DNA of 64,000 nt from Alcanivorax sp. (GTDB lineage: Bacteria; Pseudomonadota; Gammaproteobacteria; Pseudomonadales; Alcanivoracaceae): the NCBI RefSeq assembly GCF_017794965.1, contig NZ_CP051240.1, positions 2,790,001-2,854,000 on the forward strand, in the 5' to 3' direction. How positions within the stretch are numbered: position 1 is the stretch's first letter; each line of letters starts with the position of its first letter. The notes below the pieces were generated by a model, which did not search any database, was not told where the DNA came from, and saw only the letters and a list, made by a program, of their open reading frames with translations. This document shows, one piece after another, positions 25,924 to 34,402 of this stretch. The position numbers and the translations under genes were made by a program.

Positions 25924-26940
25924 CTATGTCCGGTAATCGGAAGGGCTGCGGCTGGTCCAGCGCCGGAAGGCACGCGCAAAGTTTGAGGCATCGGAGTAGC
26001 CCAACGACATGGCAATCTCGTCGACCGTGTGATCAGACTGGGTAAGAAACTCCACCGCCAGCCCTTTGCGCAAGCCATCGAGGATTTCCTGATAGCTGGT
26101 CCCCAACTGCTGGAGCTTGCGCTTCAGGGTCCGTGAGGACATGTGCAAATCACTGGCAACTTCTTCAACACTGGGAAAACGTCCACCACCGGCAAGAATA
26201 ATCCGGCGCACCTGCCCCAACAGTGCCGGCGGCGCCTTGATAGTGGCCATCTCCTGCTCACACTGGTCCGCCGCCATCCGTGCAAGACGGGGGTCCGCAA
26301 ACTGCAATTCACGGTCCATCCGCTCCACCGGAAAGCGCATCTGGTTGTAGGCACAATCAAAATATACCGGCACCGGCATCAACGGCCGCATACGGTCAAA
26401 GTAATCCGGCTCGGGATAGGAAAAACGCAGCTCCCCCAGCACATCCAGCCCGGGCAACAACTTCTGTCCCATGAAATGAAAGCTGGAGAACAAGCTCTCC
26501 ATGGTCAGCGGCGTAAGCGCCCCCAGGGAGAGCAGCTCATTGACCTGCAACACCGCCATGTCGCCTTCCTGGAAGGTTTCCAGCTGCACCATGGTGCTGC
26601 GGGTACGAAAATACTTCACCGCCAGCTCCAGGGCTTCGCCCAGGGTAGCGCTGCTCATGGCAGCGTAGCCAAGAAAGCCGTGGGAGGAGAGCGTCATGGA
26701 CGCGCCCAACTCCCAGCCGATCCAGGGCTCGCCCGTCATGCGGATCGCACGGCTGGCCACCCTTTCGAAATCCTGGGCAGACACTCTTGCCTTCGGGTCG
26801 CGCCAGCAACCGGCATCGATCTGGGTGCCGACCAGCAGCTCTTCGCTGGGAATACCGCGCCGCGCCATCACTTCCAGCATCAGGGAAAGATATTCCGCAG
26901 AGACCGAATACTCCGCCGGGTCCATCTTCAATATTGTCAT
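25924..26940 (-). CDS. AraC-family transcriptional regulator (OruR/ArgR-like)
   Basis: This is a 338-residue regulator. The N-terminal arabinose-binding-type domain (about 20-210) has SSHGFLGYAAMSSATLGEAL, and the C-terminal double helix-turn-helix has HMSSRTLKRKLQQLG and VDEIAMSLGYSDASNFARAF. The start at 26940 drops a 33-residue extension. It is divergent from the SDR gene at 27104, which it probably controls; effector unknown. Confidence 0.88.
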   Translation of the reverse strand: MTILKMDPAEYSVSAEYLSLMLEVMARRGIPSEELLVGTQIDAGCWRDPKARVSAQDFERVASRAIRMTGEPWIGWELGASMTLSSHGFLGYAAMSSATLGEALELAVKYFRTRSTMVQLETFQEGDMAVLQVNELLSLGALTPLTMESLFSSFHFMGQKLLPGLDVLGELRFSYPEPDYFDRMRPLMPVPVYFDCAYNQMRFPVERMDRELQFADPRLARMAADQCEQEMATIKAPPALLGQVRRIILAGGGRFPSVEEVASDLHMSSRTLKRKLQQLGTSYQEILDGLRKGLAVEFLTQSDHTVDEIAMSLGYSDASNFARAFRRWTSRSPSDYRT

Positions 26941-27058
26941 CGCTATTATCCTGATCAGGCCACCATGGCCCCAAATGACCGAGCAAGACACCTTAGCCTG
27001 CCATTCCTTTTGTGACAAGTGACCACAGGACACTGCCACAAGGCGCTATTGCCAATAA

Positions 27059-27072
27059 ACCAAGCGCTTGGT
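27059..27072. promoter_or_regulatory. Perfect 14-bp palindrome ACCAAGCGCTTGGT
   Basis: It lies in the AraC/SDR divergent region, 31 nt before the SDR start. Perfect dyad of this kind is typical of TetR-type operators rather than AraC sites, which are usually direct repeats. Confidence 0.6.
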
Positions 27073-27103
27073 AGGTTTGCAGCCTGATTCACGGGAGAGC
27101 ACC

Positions 27104-27937
27104 ATGACCAACCCACTGCACAACAAGACCCTGTTCATTTCCGGCGCCAGCCGGGGCATTGGCAAGGCCATCGCCCTCAAGGCCGCCCGGGATGGCGCCA
27201 ATATCGCCCTGTTTGCCAAGACCACCGAACCTCACCCCAAGCTGCCCGGCACTATCTACACTGCCGCCGAGGAAATACGCGAGGCTGGCGGCAATCCGCT
27301 GGTCTGCGTGGGTGACATCCGCCATGAGGACCAACTGCTGGCTGCGGTGGACAAGACCGTTGAGACCTTCGGCGGCATCGACATCCTGGTCAACAACGCC
27401 AGTGCCATCGCCCTCACCGGCACCGAAGCCACCAGCATGAAGTCCTACGATTTGATGCACCAGATCAACAGCCGCGGCACCTTCATGGCCAGTAAACTGT
27501 GCCTGCCGCACCTGAAAAAGGCGGATAACCCACACATCCTCAACCTGGCACCACCACTCAATATGGCCCCCCACTGGTTTGGTCGGCATGTGGCCTACAC
27601 CATGGCCAAGTACGGCATGAGCCTTTGCGTTCTGGGTATGGCCGACGAGTACAAGGGCAAGGTGGCAGTCAATGCGCTGTGGCCAAAGACCGTGATCAAT
27701 ACCGCCGCCGTACAGAACCAGCTGGGCGGCGTCCCGGCGGTACAGGCCGCCCGCCAACCCTCCATCATGGCTGATGCGGCCTATGCGATCCTCACCCGGC
27801 CCGTGTCCGCCGCCAGCGGACAATTCTTCATTGATGAAGACATTCTGCGAGATACCGGGACCACGGATTTCAGCGCATACCGGGTCGACCCCAATCTGGA
27901 AGATGACAAACTGTTGCCGGACTTCTTCCTCGACTGA
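27104..27937 (+). CDS. Short-chain dehydrogenase, HSDL2-like
   Basis: This is a 277-residue Rossmann oxidoreductase with TLFISGASRGIGKAIALKAA, the NNAS motif in DILVNNASAIAL, and the active-site pair in HVAYTMAKYGMSLC. The segments NLAPPLNMAPHWFGRH and MADAAYAIL follow human HSDL2-type proteins, which are linked to lipid metabolism. No SCP2 domain follows. The start at 27104 has GGGAGA upstream. Substrate is not inferable. Confidence 0.87.
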   Translation: MTNPLHNKTLFISGASRGIGKAIALKAARDGANIALFAKTTEPHPKLPGTIYTAAEEIREAGGNPLVCVGDIRHEDQLLAAVDKTVETFGGIDILVNNASAIALTGTEATSMKSYDLMHQINSRGTFMASKLCLPHLKKADNPHILNLAPPLNMAPHWFGRHVAYTMAKYGMSLCVLGMADEYKGKVAVNALWPKTVINTAAVQNQLGGVPAVQAARQPSIMADAAYAILTRPVSAASGQFFIDEDILRDTGTTDFSAYRVDPNLEDDKLLPDFFLD

Positions 27938-28051
27938 GGCGGGTTACAAAAATTGTCACATGCTGCCGAGCGCCGGCCCCCTGTCCGGCGCCCAGCCGGC
28001 AGAAAAAACATAACCCACTGAAAACAAAAAGAAAAAACATCCTTCCCAAGC

Positions 28052-28067
28052 TGGCACGGTTCTCGCT
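28052..28067 (+). promoter_or_regulatory. Sigma-54 promoter before the small ORF at 28099
   Basis: TGGCACGGTTCTCGCT matches the -24/-12 consensus TGGCACGRNNNTTGCW with one mismatch (TCGC for TTGC) and the exact GG-to-GC spacing. The predicted start is near 28078, about 20 nt before the ATG. An inverted repeat GCGCCGG / CCGGCGC lies at 27970-27991. Confidence 0.75.
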
Positions 28068-28098
28068 TTTGAGTGCTTAGACACACGGGGATCGCATC

Positions 28099-28305
28099 AT
28101 GAGCAGGATACTGACACTCAGCACACTTCGGCCGGAAACCGCACTGGAGAATCTGAACCGACTTACCGGACTGGATTTTCAGGAATGGCCACAATCGCTA
28201 TTAAATGAGCCGGTGGCCTCAGGGGCAGGCATGAACGAACAACAAGATCCCGCCCGGGACATGACCGGGCAGAATCTGGAGATTAAGTGCCGTCAGCAGG
28301 GCTGA
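28099..28305 (+). CDS. Small protein of unknown function behind a sigma-54 promoter
   Basis: This is a 68-residue ORF beginning MSRILTLSTLRPETALENLN. No family recognised. It has no membrane segment or signal peptide, an amphipathic N-terminal half (LENLNRLTGLDFQEW) and a polar C-terminal half. Support: GGGGA about 8 nt before the ATG, and a near-consensus sigma-54 promoter correctly placed upstream. It is convergent with the gene ending at 28312, leaving 6 nt between them. It may be a regulator or stress peptide, but nothing in the sequence says which. Confidence 0.55.
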   Translation: MSRILTLSTLRPETALENLNRLTGLDFQEWPQSLLNEPVASGAGMNEQQDPARDMTGQNLEIKCRQQG

Positions 28306-28311
28306 CCGCGT

Positions 28312-28692
28312 TCAGAAATTGGAAATCAGCTTGTCGGAGGCGCCCAAGGCAGAACCACGGCGCTGCATGAACAGTTCTTCCACCACGAAGTTCATGGCCG
28401 GATCCGACAGACGCAGGGATACCTGCACCTGCTCCACATCCGCACTCAGGCGCAGCATGACCGAGCCTGAAAGCAAGGCACTGCCTTCCCCGGTCACCTC
28501 GGCCGTATCCACCAGCACAGCGCGGTCATTGCTTTTGTCCACATAACGCACCACCAGCTGGACCTGCCCGGAGGCCCCGGCCACTCTTACCCAGGACGCC
28601 ACATTGAATTCAGCTTCCCATTGTCTGGCTTTGCCGGGACGGCCTTCTGCCCAGATCCGCGACGGCACTTTCGCGATGAACTTTTCTAGCAT
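28312..28692 (-). CDS. Conserved-looking hypothetical protein
   Basis: This is a 126-residue soluble protein beginning MLEKFIAKVPSRIWAEGRPG. It is predicted mostly beta-strand, with alternating hydrophobic residues (SWVRVAGASGQVQLVVRYVD and LSADVEQVQVSLRLSD). No signal peptide, membrane segment or catalytic motif is seen. I do not recognise the family. An AGAGAGAAGAA tract precedes the start. It lies next to the phasin gene, whose upstream region it shares, but whether it relates to storage granules is unknown. Confidence 0.7.
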   Translation of the reverse strand: MLEKFIAKVPSRIWAEGRPGKARQWEAEFNVASWVRVAGASGQVQLVVRYVDKSNDRAVLVDTAEVTGEGSALLSGSVMLRLSADVEQVQVSLRLSDPAMNFVVEELFMQRRGSALGASDKLISNF

Positions 28693-28982
28693 TCTTCTCT
28701 CTCTGTCTCACGAACCCCAAAATATGAACGTCTTGCTCCAGGACTTCCACAGCCCTTTCTTGCCAGTGTACGCATGAGAAAAAAGCACGACCATGCGGTG
28801 ATTGGCTTACTGACTTTGATGGATATCACACCTTGAAGCATGAACACCATCCGCCCTGTGTATAATTGTCTGACAAATAAGGCGCCTCCGCCCCGCAATC
28901 CCTCTTACTCTTCTCATCACGCAGCGCCAATTTACCGCTGCACTTTTTTCTCACACCGGACAAATTGAAGGAAGCAAGCATC

Positions 28983-29411
28983 ATGGGCGAGCTGAAAGAT
29001 CTGCGTGAACAAAGCGAATCTCTGGTTAACCGTGCCAAGGACCTGGGTAACAAGCTTTACCTGGCCGGCCTGGGTGCCTATGACAAGGCAGAGGAAAACT
29101 CTGAAGAGCTGCTGAACAAGTATGTGGCTGCAGGCACCGAGGCCTTTGGCGAAGACGCTGAAAGCAAGCCGAAAGCCCTGCTGGCCGGCCGTGGCGCCCT
29201 GCAGGCTGCCCGCGAACTGCTGGACAGCGCGCCGGAGAAACGCCAGGAAATCTACGAGAAACTGGTAGAAGCCGGCAAGAAAGAGCGTGGCGAGAAAGCC
29301 GACGCAACCAACGAATTCGTGCTGGCCGGCCTGGGCGCCGTTGCCACCGCACGCGAAGAAGGCGAGAAACTGTTCAACGAACTGGTTTCTGCCGGTCAGA
29401 ACCGTAGCTGA
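28983..29411 (+). CDS. Phasin-like granule-associated protein with three internal repeats
   Basis: This is a 142-residue, highly helical, charged protein. The PhaF/PhaI-type phasin signature (AGLGA, then EG or E, then LV, then AG) appears three times: about 25-60 (LYLAGLGAYDKAEEN), about 68-100 (ALLAGRGALQAARELL) and about 110-140 (FVLAGLGAVATAREEGEKLF). Phasins coat polyhydroxyalkanoate or neutral-lipid granules. The start at 28983 has GAAGGA upstream. A TATAAT sits at 28861. A terminator follows. A general stress or apolipoprotein-like role is the alternative. Confidence 0.75.
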   Translation: MGELKDLREQSESLVNRAKDLGNKLYLAGLGAYDKAEENSEELLNKYVAAGTEAFGEDAESKPKALLAGRGALQAARELLDSAPEKRQEIYEKLVEAGKKERGEKADATNEFVLAGLGAVATAREEGEKLFNELVSAGQNRS

Positions 29412-29443
29412 TTCTGAACCCTTTTTGTTGTTACTCTCCTTTC

Positions 29444-29470
29444 GGGGGCCTTCTTGGCCCCCTTTCTTTT
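29444..29470 (+). terminator. Terminator after the phasin gene
   Basis: GGGGGCC / GGCCCCC with a 5-nt loop, followed by TTTCTTTT. The rest of the 29412-29743 gap holds a GC hairpin GTTGCCGC / GCGGCCGCAAC with two GCAACA-type 7-nt units (29488-29501) and otherwise nothing recognised. Confidence 0.85.
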
Positions 29471-29743
29471 GTTGCCGCTCTGCGGCCGCAACAGGCAACA
29501 ACCAGAACCCTGCTTGAAGCCATCAGATAGCGGCACCACTCTGCTTTGGCCTCTTTGACCCTTTCGATTTTCGCCTCTCGCGCCTCGTGACCCGCCCCTG
29601 AATGGCCGGCTGACCGCTCCTGTCGACCATTGAGACGGGAACTGTCCCTTTCTACCCTGTACAGCCTTCACTCCGCAGCGCTAAGTTAACGGCTACAACA
29701 CTCAAAATATAAATAACACCACTACAGCGCTACGAGAGAGATC

Positions 29744-31081
29744 ATGGCCGAGAAACGCCGTCGCAAACGCCCCACCACCACTACCGGGCGCCTTTTTCGC
29801 CTTACCGGCATGACCACCTCCATTGCCACTCGGGTAGCTGGCCACCAGGTAAAGGGGCTGTTCCAGTCAGACACCGCCAAGGCTGCAGACAGGGAAAAAC
29901 TGATGCAGCACATCGGCAAGGAAGTGGCGGCCACCTTGGGAGAAATGAAGGGGGCCGTGATGAAAGTGGGGCAGATTGCCTCACAGATGCAGGACATCCT
30001 GCCGCGAGAAATCAGTGAGCAACTCAAGGTCCTGCAGAACGCCTCGGCGCCCATGCCATTTCACGTGATTCGCCGTCAGCTGGAAAAGGAACTGGGGGAC
30101 AGTATCGATGCCCTGTTCGCCCAGTTCGAGGACACCCCTTTCGCGGCTGCGTCCATTGGCCAGGTGCACCGGGCCACCACCCATGAGGGCGACGAGGTCG
30201 TGGTCAAGGTACAGTATCCGGCGGTAAAGGAATCCATCGACTCGGACATGAAACACCTGCGCCGTATCCTCCGCCTTGGCAGCCTGCTTAAAGTGGATGA
30301 AGCCGCGCTGGACGGCGTCTTCCTTGAAATTCGCAACCAGCTGGAAGAAGAGCTGGACTACCATCAAGAAGCCAGCAACCTGAACCAGTTCCGGGAATTT
30401 CACCAGCACCAACCCTGGCTGATCATCCCCCGGGTTTACCCGTCACTGTCCAGTGAGAAAGTGCTCACACTAAGCCTGGAGCGGGGCACACCACTGGAGC
30501 AGACCAATGATGAAAATGGCTTCGACCAGGACACCCGCAACCTGCTGGGCACGCGCCTGTTTGATGCCATTGGCGAACAGATCTTCCGCTTTCGCACCGT
30601 TCACTGTGATCCCCACCCGGGGAACTTTGCCTTTCGCACCGATGGCAGCATCGTGATGTATGACTTTGGCGCCGTGAAACGCCTGCCGGACGACGATGCG
30701 GAATTGCTTCGCAGCATCGTGAAAGCCGCTCTACAGGAAAACTGGGGACAACTGGACAACCTCCTGCAAACCCTGGGCGCTCGCAAACCGGATAGCCAGG
30801 TCAGCGATCAGTTCTATGCCACCTGGATCGAAATGCTGCTGCGCGCCTTTTCCAGTGATCCCTTTGACTTTGCCCAGTCCCGACTGCATACCGACATCAT
30901 GAAGCAGGTCCGCAAGACGCCATTGGAACAGATGATGAAGTTTCAGCCCTCACCGCGCTCGCTGCTCATTGAGCGCGTAGTCAGCGGCCACTACTGGACC
31001 CTGATGAACTTGGGGGTCAATGCGGCCTTTCGCCCCAATCTGGAAAGGGCCCTGAACAGTGAAGAACGGGCCAGCGCCTGA
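29744..31081 (+). CDS. ABC1/UbiB-family atypical kinase
   Basis: This is a 445-residue AarF/COQ8-like protein. It has the KxGQ motif in MKVGQIASQMQDILP, the Ala-rich nucleotide loop FAAASIGQVHRA, the VVVKVQYPAV lysine, EEELDYHQEA, and catalytic HCDPHPGNFAF with MYDFGAVK. Such proteins support ubiquinone synthesis or lipid homeostasis through ATPase activity. It lacks the C-terminal membrane anchors of true UbiB, so it is a paralogue type. Monocistronic by position. Confidence 0.9.
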   Translation: MAEKRRRKRPTTTTGRLFRLTGMTTSIATRVAGHQVKGLFQSDTAKAADREKLMQHIGKEVAATLGEMKGAVMKVGQIASQMQDILPREISEQLKVLQNASAPMPFHVIRRQLEKELGDSIDALFAQFEDTPFAAASIGQVHRATTHEGDEVVVKVQYPAVKESIDSDMKHLRRILRLGSLLKVDEAALDGVFLEIRNQLEEELDYHQEASNLNQFREFHQHQPWLIIPRVYPSLSSEKVLTLSLERGTPLEQTNDENGFDQDTRNLLGTRLFDAIGEQIFRFRTVHCDPHPGNFAFRTDGSIVMYDFGAVKRLPDDDAELLRSIVKAALQENWGQLDNLLQTLGARKPDSQVSDQFYATWIEMLLRAFSSDPFDFAQSRLHTDIMKQVRKTPLEQMMKFQPSPRSLLIERVVSGHYWTLMNLGVNAAFRPNLERALNSEERASA

Positions 31082-31230
31082 CGGCCAGGGAGCCTGGCGC
31101 AGGGTGCCGATCAAGACTCCAGAGAGCCTCCGGCACCCCGCAGGAAATCAGCCCCTTGAGTGGTTTTTCGCAATACAAGAGGCAGGATTTTGCGGCCTCA
31201 GCGTCAAGCATTGGGCGCTACCCAAGGTAA

Positions 31231-31782
31231 TCAGAATGCAGAGCGCAGCCCCACACTGATACCTGAAATTTCCTCTTCATCGGTATCGATGTAGCGCATG
31301 TACTCCAGATTGGCACCCAGCGTATCGGTGATATTGAAATCCAGACCGGCGCCGTAAGATTCATCCTCAAAGTTTTCACTATCGCTGAAGGAGTAGCTGA
31401 CACCGGCCACATCACCCTCCGCCGATACGGTTCCCTTGGCCTTGGTGTAACCACCAATCACATAGGGGCGCAGGGTCTCGCCGATGGGCGCACCCAACTT
31501 CAGGTAACCGCCATAAAGGTGATCCAGCTCAAAATCGGCAATGCCTTGGGAGTCTTCATCGAAACCCATTCCACCCCGGGCCTCCAGGGCGATAAATTCG
31601 GAAAACTCAAAACCCGCGCTCACCGTGGCAGCATCAATTTTCAGGGTATCCGTATCGAACTCTTCGTTGTCATACTGAATCTGGCTGTAGTTACCGCCAA
31701 TGTACGGACCTGCTGCCCAGGCTCCCGGCGCAGCCAGCATTGAACAGGACAACATCAGTGCACCACGCATCATGACTTTCAT
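31231..31782 (-). CDS. Outer-membrane beta-barrel protein
   Basis: This is a 183-residue precursor with signal peptide MKVMMRGALMLSCSMLAAPGAWA and mature start GPYIGGNYSQIQY. Alternating-residue strands and a C-terminal aromatic (GLRSAF) fit an eight-stranded OmpA/OmpX-like barrel. The mature part is strongly acidic (NEEFDTDTLKID, and DTDEEEISG). The start at 31782 is chosen for GGAAAAGGAG upstream. It is convergent with the ABC1 gene; the 31082-31230 gap holds an inverted repeat GGGTGCCG / CGGCACCC. Confidence 0.85.
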   Translation of the reverse strand: MKVMMRGALMLSCSMLAAPGAWAAGPYIGGNYSQIQYDNEEFDTDTLKIDAATVSAGFEFSEFIALEARGGMGFDEDSQGIADFELDHLYGGYLKLGAPIGETLRPYVIGGYTKAKGTVSAEGDVAGVSYSFSDSENFEDESYGAGLDFNITDTLGANLEYMRYIDTDEEEISGISVGLRSAF

Positions 31783-31987
31783 TCGAGACTCCTTTTCCAA
31801 TTAAGTCAGGTATTTGGAGATGCGGTCAGGCGAAATGTTCCTGTTATTCCGGTAAATTCTGTAAAATCAGCCAAGAAGAGGGCTCCGAGGCCGCAAACCG
31901 CCAGCCACACCGGCGCCAACTCCGACACCCAAGGTCTCGGCACCGCTGACCAGCAGGTCCACATAACAGCGAAAAACAGGATCGGGA

Positions 31988-34402
31988 ATGAGAAAGGGAC
32001 GCCGCTTGCCAATCGGGCTTGTAGTGATGGCACTATTACTGCCGTTGCTGGGCCACTGCCTTACCCTGACGGAGGACCAGCAGGAGTATCAGGCCGCTTC
32101 GGGCATGCAATGGCTGCCGGACCCGGACCACAGCCTGACCCCCAGCTCCGCCCTCAAGGCCCTGCAAGACGGCAAAGGCACCACACTGACCTCACGCTAC
32201 CCTTCACAGGGCTTCCGGGATGGCCTGCAATGGTTTCTGGTGACGCTGGACAACAACACCCGCTTTCCCAACTGGTTCCTGCGCATCAGCCGCCCTCATC
32301 TGGATTTTCTGGACATTTACCTGTTTGACCGGGATGGCAATGCCATTGACCACCAGCGTATGGGCGATCGCATCCCCTTCAGCCAGCGGGAATTTCGCCA
32401 TTATCACCTGATCAGCCTGCAGAGCTTCCCCCCCCAGGACCGCAGCTACCTGCTGATCCGAGCCCAGGGCGACAACGTCATCGAAATGCCCGTCAGCATC
32501 AAAACGCCAGTGGCTTTCAGCCAGCAGGACAACCAGATATCCCTGCTCTACGGCATCTACTATGGCGCCATCATCGCCATGTGCATCTTCAACCTGATGA
32601 TCTTCCTGTCCATCCGTGAACCCAGCTATCTGCTTTATGTGCTCTATCTGGGCACCTTTGGACTCAATCTGTTCACCCGGGAAGGCTTGAGCTATCAGTG
32701 GTTATGGCCTGACTCCCCCATGTGGAATCATTACTCCCTGCCCATCTTCAACTTGCTTACCCTGGCATTCTCGATGCTGTTCGTGCAGCACTTTCTTGAA
32801 CTTCGCACCCGTTTACCGTTCATGAACCGGGTGATCACCATCGTCACCGTGCTGGCCCTGCTCGCCATCCCCTTCACCCTGATCAGCTTCCACTACAGCA
32901 TCCAGATCACCACGGCGGCGGTGCTTCCCTGGCCCTTCATCATGCTGGTGCTGTCCCTTTGGCTGATTTATCAGGGTTACAGCCCTGCCCGCTATTTCCT
33001 GCTTGCATTCCTGTCCGTGGCGGTGACCACCACGATTTTCATCCTCAAGGCATTCGGGGTCGTGGAAGGCAGCTGGCTGATCGAGAACATCATGCAATTG
33101 GGCACCTTCCTGGAAGCCGTACTGCTCTCCTTTGCACTGGCCCACCGCATGACGGTACTGAAAAGCGAGAACGCCCGTATTCAGCGCGAGGCCACAGAGG
33201 CCCTCGAACAACGGGTGGAAGAGCGGACCCAGGAACTGAACAGTGCCCTCAGTGCCCGCAGTGAATTCCTGGCCGTAATGAGCCACGAAATCCGCACACC
33301 GCTAAACGGCATTATCGGCACCGTGGACATGCTCAAGACATCACCGCTGAACAACGAACAGCAGCACAACCTCAATATCATTGAGCAATCCGGCAACAGC
33401 CTGCTCAACCTGATCAACGATATCCTGGATTACTCCCGGATCGAGGCTGGCAAGATGCCCATCGAGCAGACCCGCTTTGATCTGCATGAACTGGTCAATG
33501 ACTCCCTCGGCCTGTTCCAGCACAAGGCCCGTGTGCAATCCAATTTGCTCACCCGTGAAATGGGCAAGGACCTGGGGCACTATTGCGTGGGTGACCCGGT
33601 GCGATTGCGTCAAATCATTGTCAATCTGATCAGCAACGCCGTGAAATTTACCGATAACGGCACCATCACCCTGGCGGCCACTCGCGATAGCGACAATCCC
33701 GACTATGTGCTGTTCGAAGTCATCGACACCGGCATCGGCATCAGCCCGGAGCAACTGACCAACCTGTTTGACTACTTCCAGCAGGGAGACAGCTCCACCA
33801 GCCGCCGCTATGGCGGCACCGGTCTGGGGCTGGCCATCTGCAAGCAGCTGGTGGAGATCATGGGCGGCGAGATCGGTGTCGACAGTCGCCGCAATGAAGG
33901 CTCCCGATTCTGGTTCCGCCTGCCGCTGCCTAAAACCGATGCCAGCGCTAACCTGCCTTCCATCCACGACGACATTGACGATCTCACCCATTCCGGCGGA
34001 AGGCTGCTGATCGTGGATGACAACCACATCAATCTGATGGTGGCCGAGGGGCTCTGTAAAAAGCTGGGCTATGCCACGGAAGTGGCAGAGAGCGGCATGG
34101 AAGCCATTGCCGTGTTGCTCTCGGCCGACGAGCCTTTTGACCTGATATTGATGGACTGCGAAATGCCGGAAATGGACGGCTTCGAAACCTCCCGCTCCAT
34201 CATCAAGCTGCAGAAGGAAGGGCGGCTGGTCAAGGTGCCAATCATTGCGCTCACCGCCCATGCGGTGCCAGACAAGATTCAGGCCTGTCACGATGCAGGC
34301 ATGGTCGGCCATCTGGCCAAACCCATCAACAGCGAACGCCTGCTGATGACACTGAAACGGGTGCTCCGCGACCCGGACCTTCGCATCAAAGGGCAAGCCT
34401 AG
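31988..34402 (+). CDS. Hybrid sensor histidine kinase with 7TMR-DISM sensor
   Basis: This is an 804-residue protein. The signal peptide (1-25) is followed by a periplasmic DISMED2-like beta domain (about 40-180), seven membrane helices (about 190-390), and a coiled coil NARIQREATEALEQRVEERT. HisKA has FLAVMSHEIRTPLNGI, and the ATPase domain has NLISNAVKFTDNG, DTGIGISPEQL and GGTGLGLAICKQLVEIMGG. The C-terminal receiver has LLIVDDNHINLMVAE and phospho-Asp in LILMDCEMPEMDGF. It has no cognate regulator beside it, and its ligand is unknown. Its stop overlaps the VWA gene end by 4 nt. Confidence 0.93.
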   Translation: MRKGRRLPIGLVVMALLLPLLGHCLTLTEDQQEYQAASGMQWLPDPDHSLTPSSALKALQDGKGTTLTSRYPSQGFRDGLQWFLVTLDNNTRFPNWFLRISRPHLDFLDIYLFDRDGNAIDHQRMGDRIPFSQREFRHYHLISLQSFPPQDRSYLLIRAQGDNVIEMPVSIKTPVAFSQQDNQISLLYGIYYGAIIAMCIFNLMIFLSIREPSYLLYVLYLGTFGLNLFTREGLSYQWLWPDSPMWNHYSLPIFNLLTLAFSMLFVQHFLELRTRLPFMNRVITIVTVLALLAIPFTLISFHYSIQITTAAVLPWPFIMLVLSLWLIYQGYSPARYFLLAFLSVAVTTTIFILKAFGVVEGSWLIENIMQLGTFLEAVLLSFALAHRMTVLKSENARIQREATEALEQRVEERTQELNSALSARSEFLAVMSHEIRTPLNGIIGTVDMLKTSPLNNEQQHNLNIIEQSGNSLLNLINDILDYSRIEAGKMPIEQTRFDLHELVNDSLGLFQHKARVQSNLLTREMGKDLGHYCVGDPVRLRQIIVNLISNAVKFTDNGTITLAATRDSDNPDYVLFEVIDTGIGISPEQLTNLFDYFQQGDSSTSRRYGGTGLGLAICKQLVEIMGGEIGVDSRRNEGSRFWFRLPLPKTDASANLPSIHDDIDDLTHSGGRLLIVDDNHINLMVAEGLCKKLGYATEVAESGMEAIAVLLSADEPFDLILMDCEMPEMDGFETSRSIIKLQKEGRLVKVPIIALTAHAVPDKIQACHDAGMVGHLAKPINSERLLMTLKRVLRDPDLRIKGQA

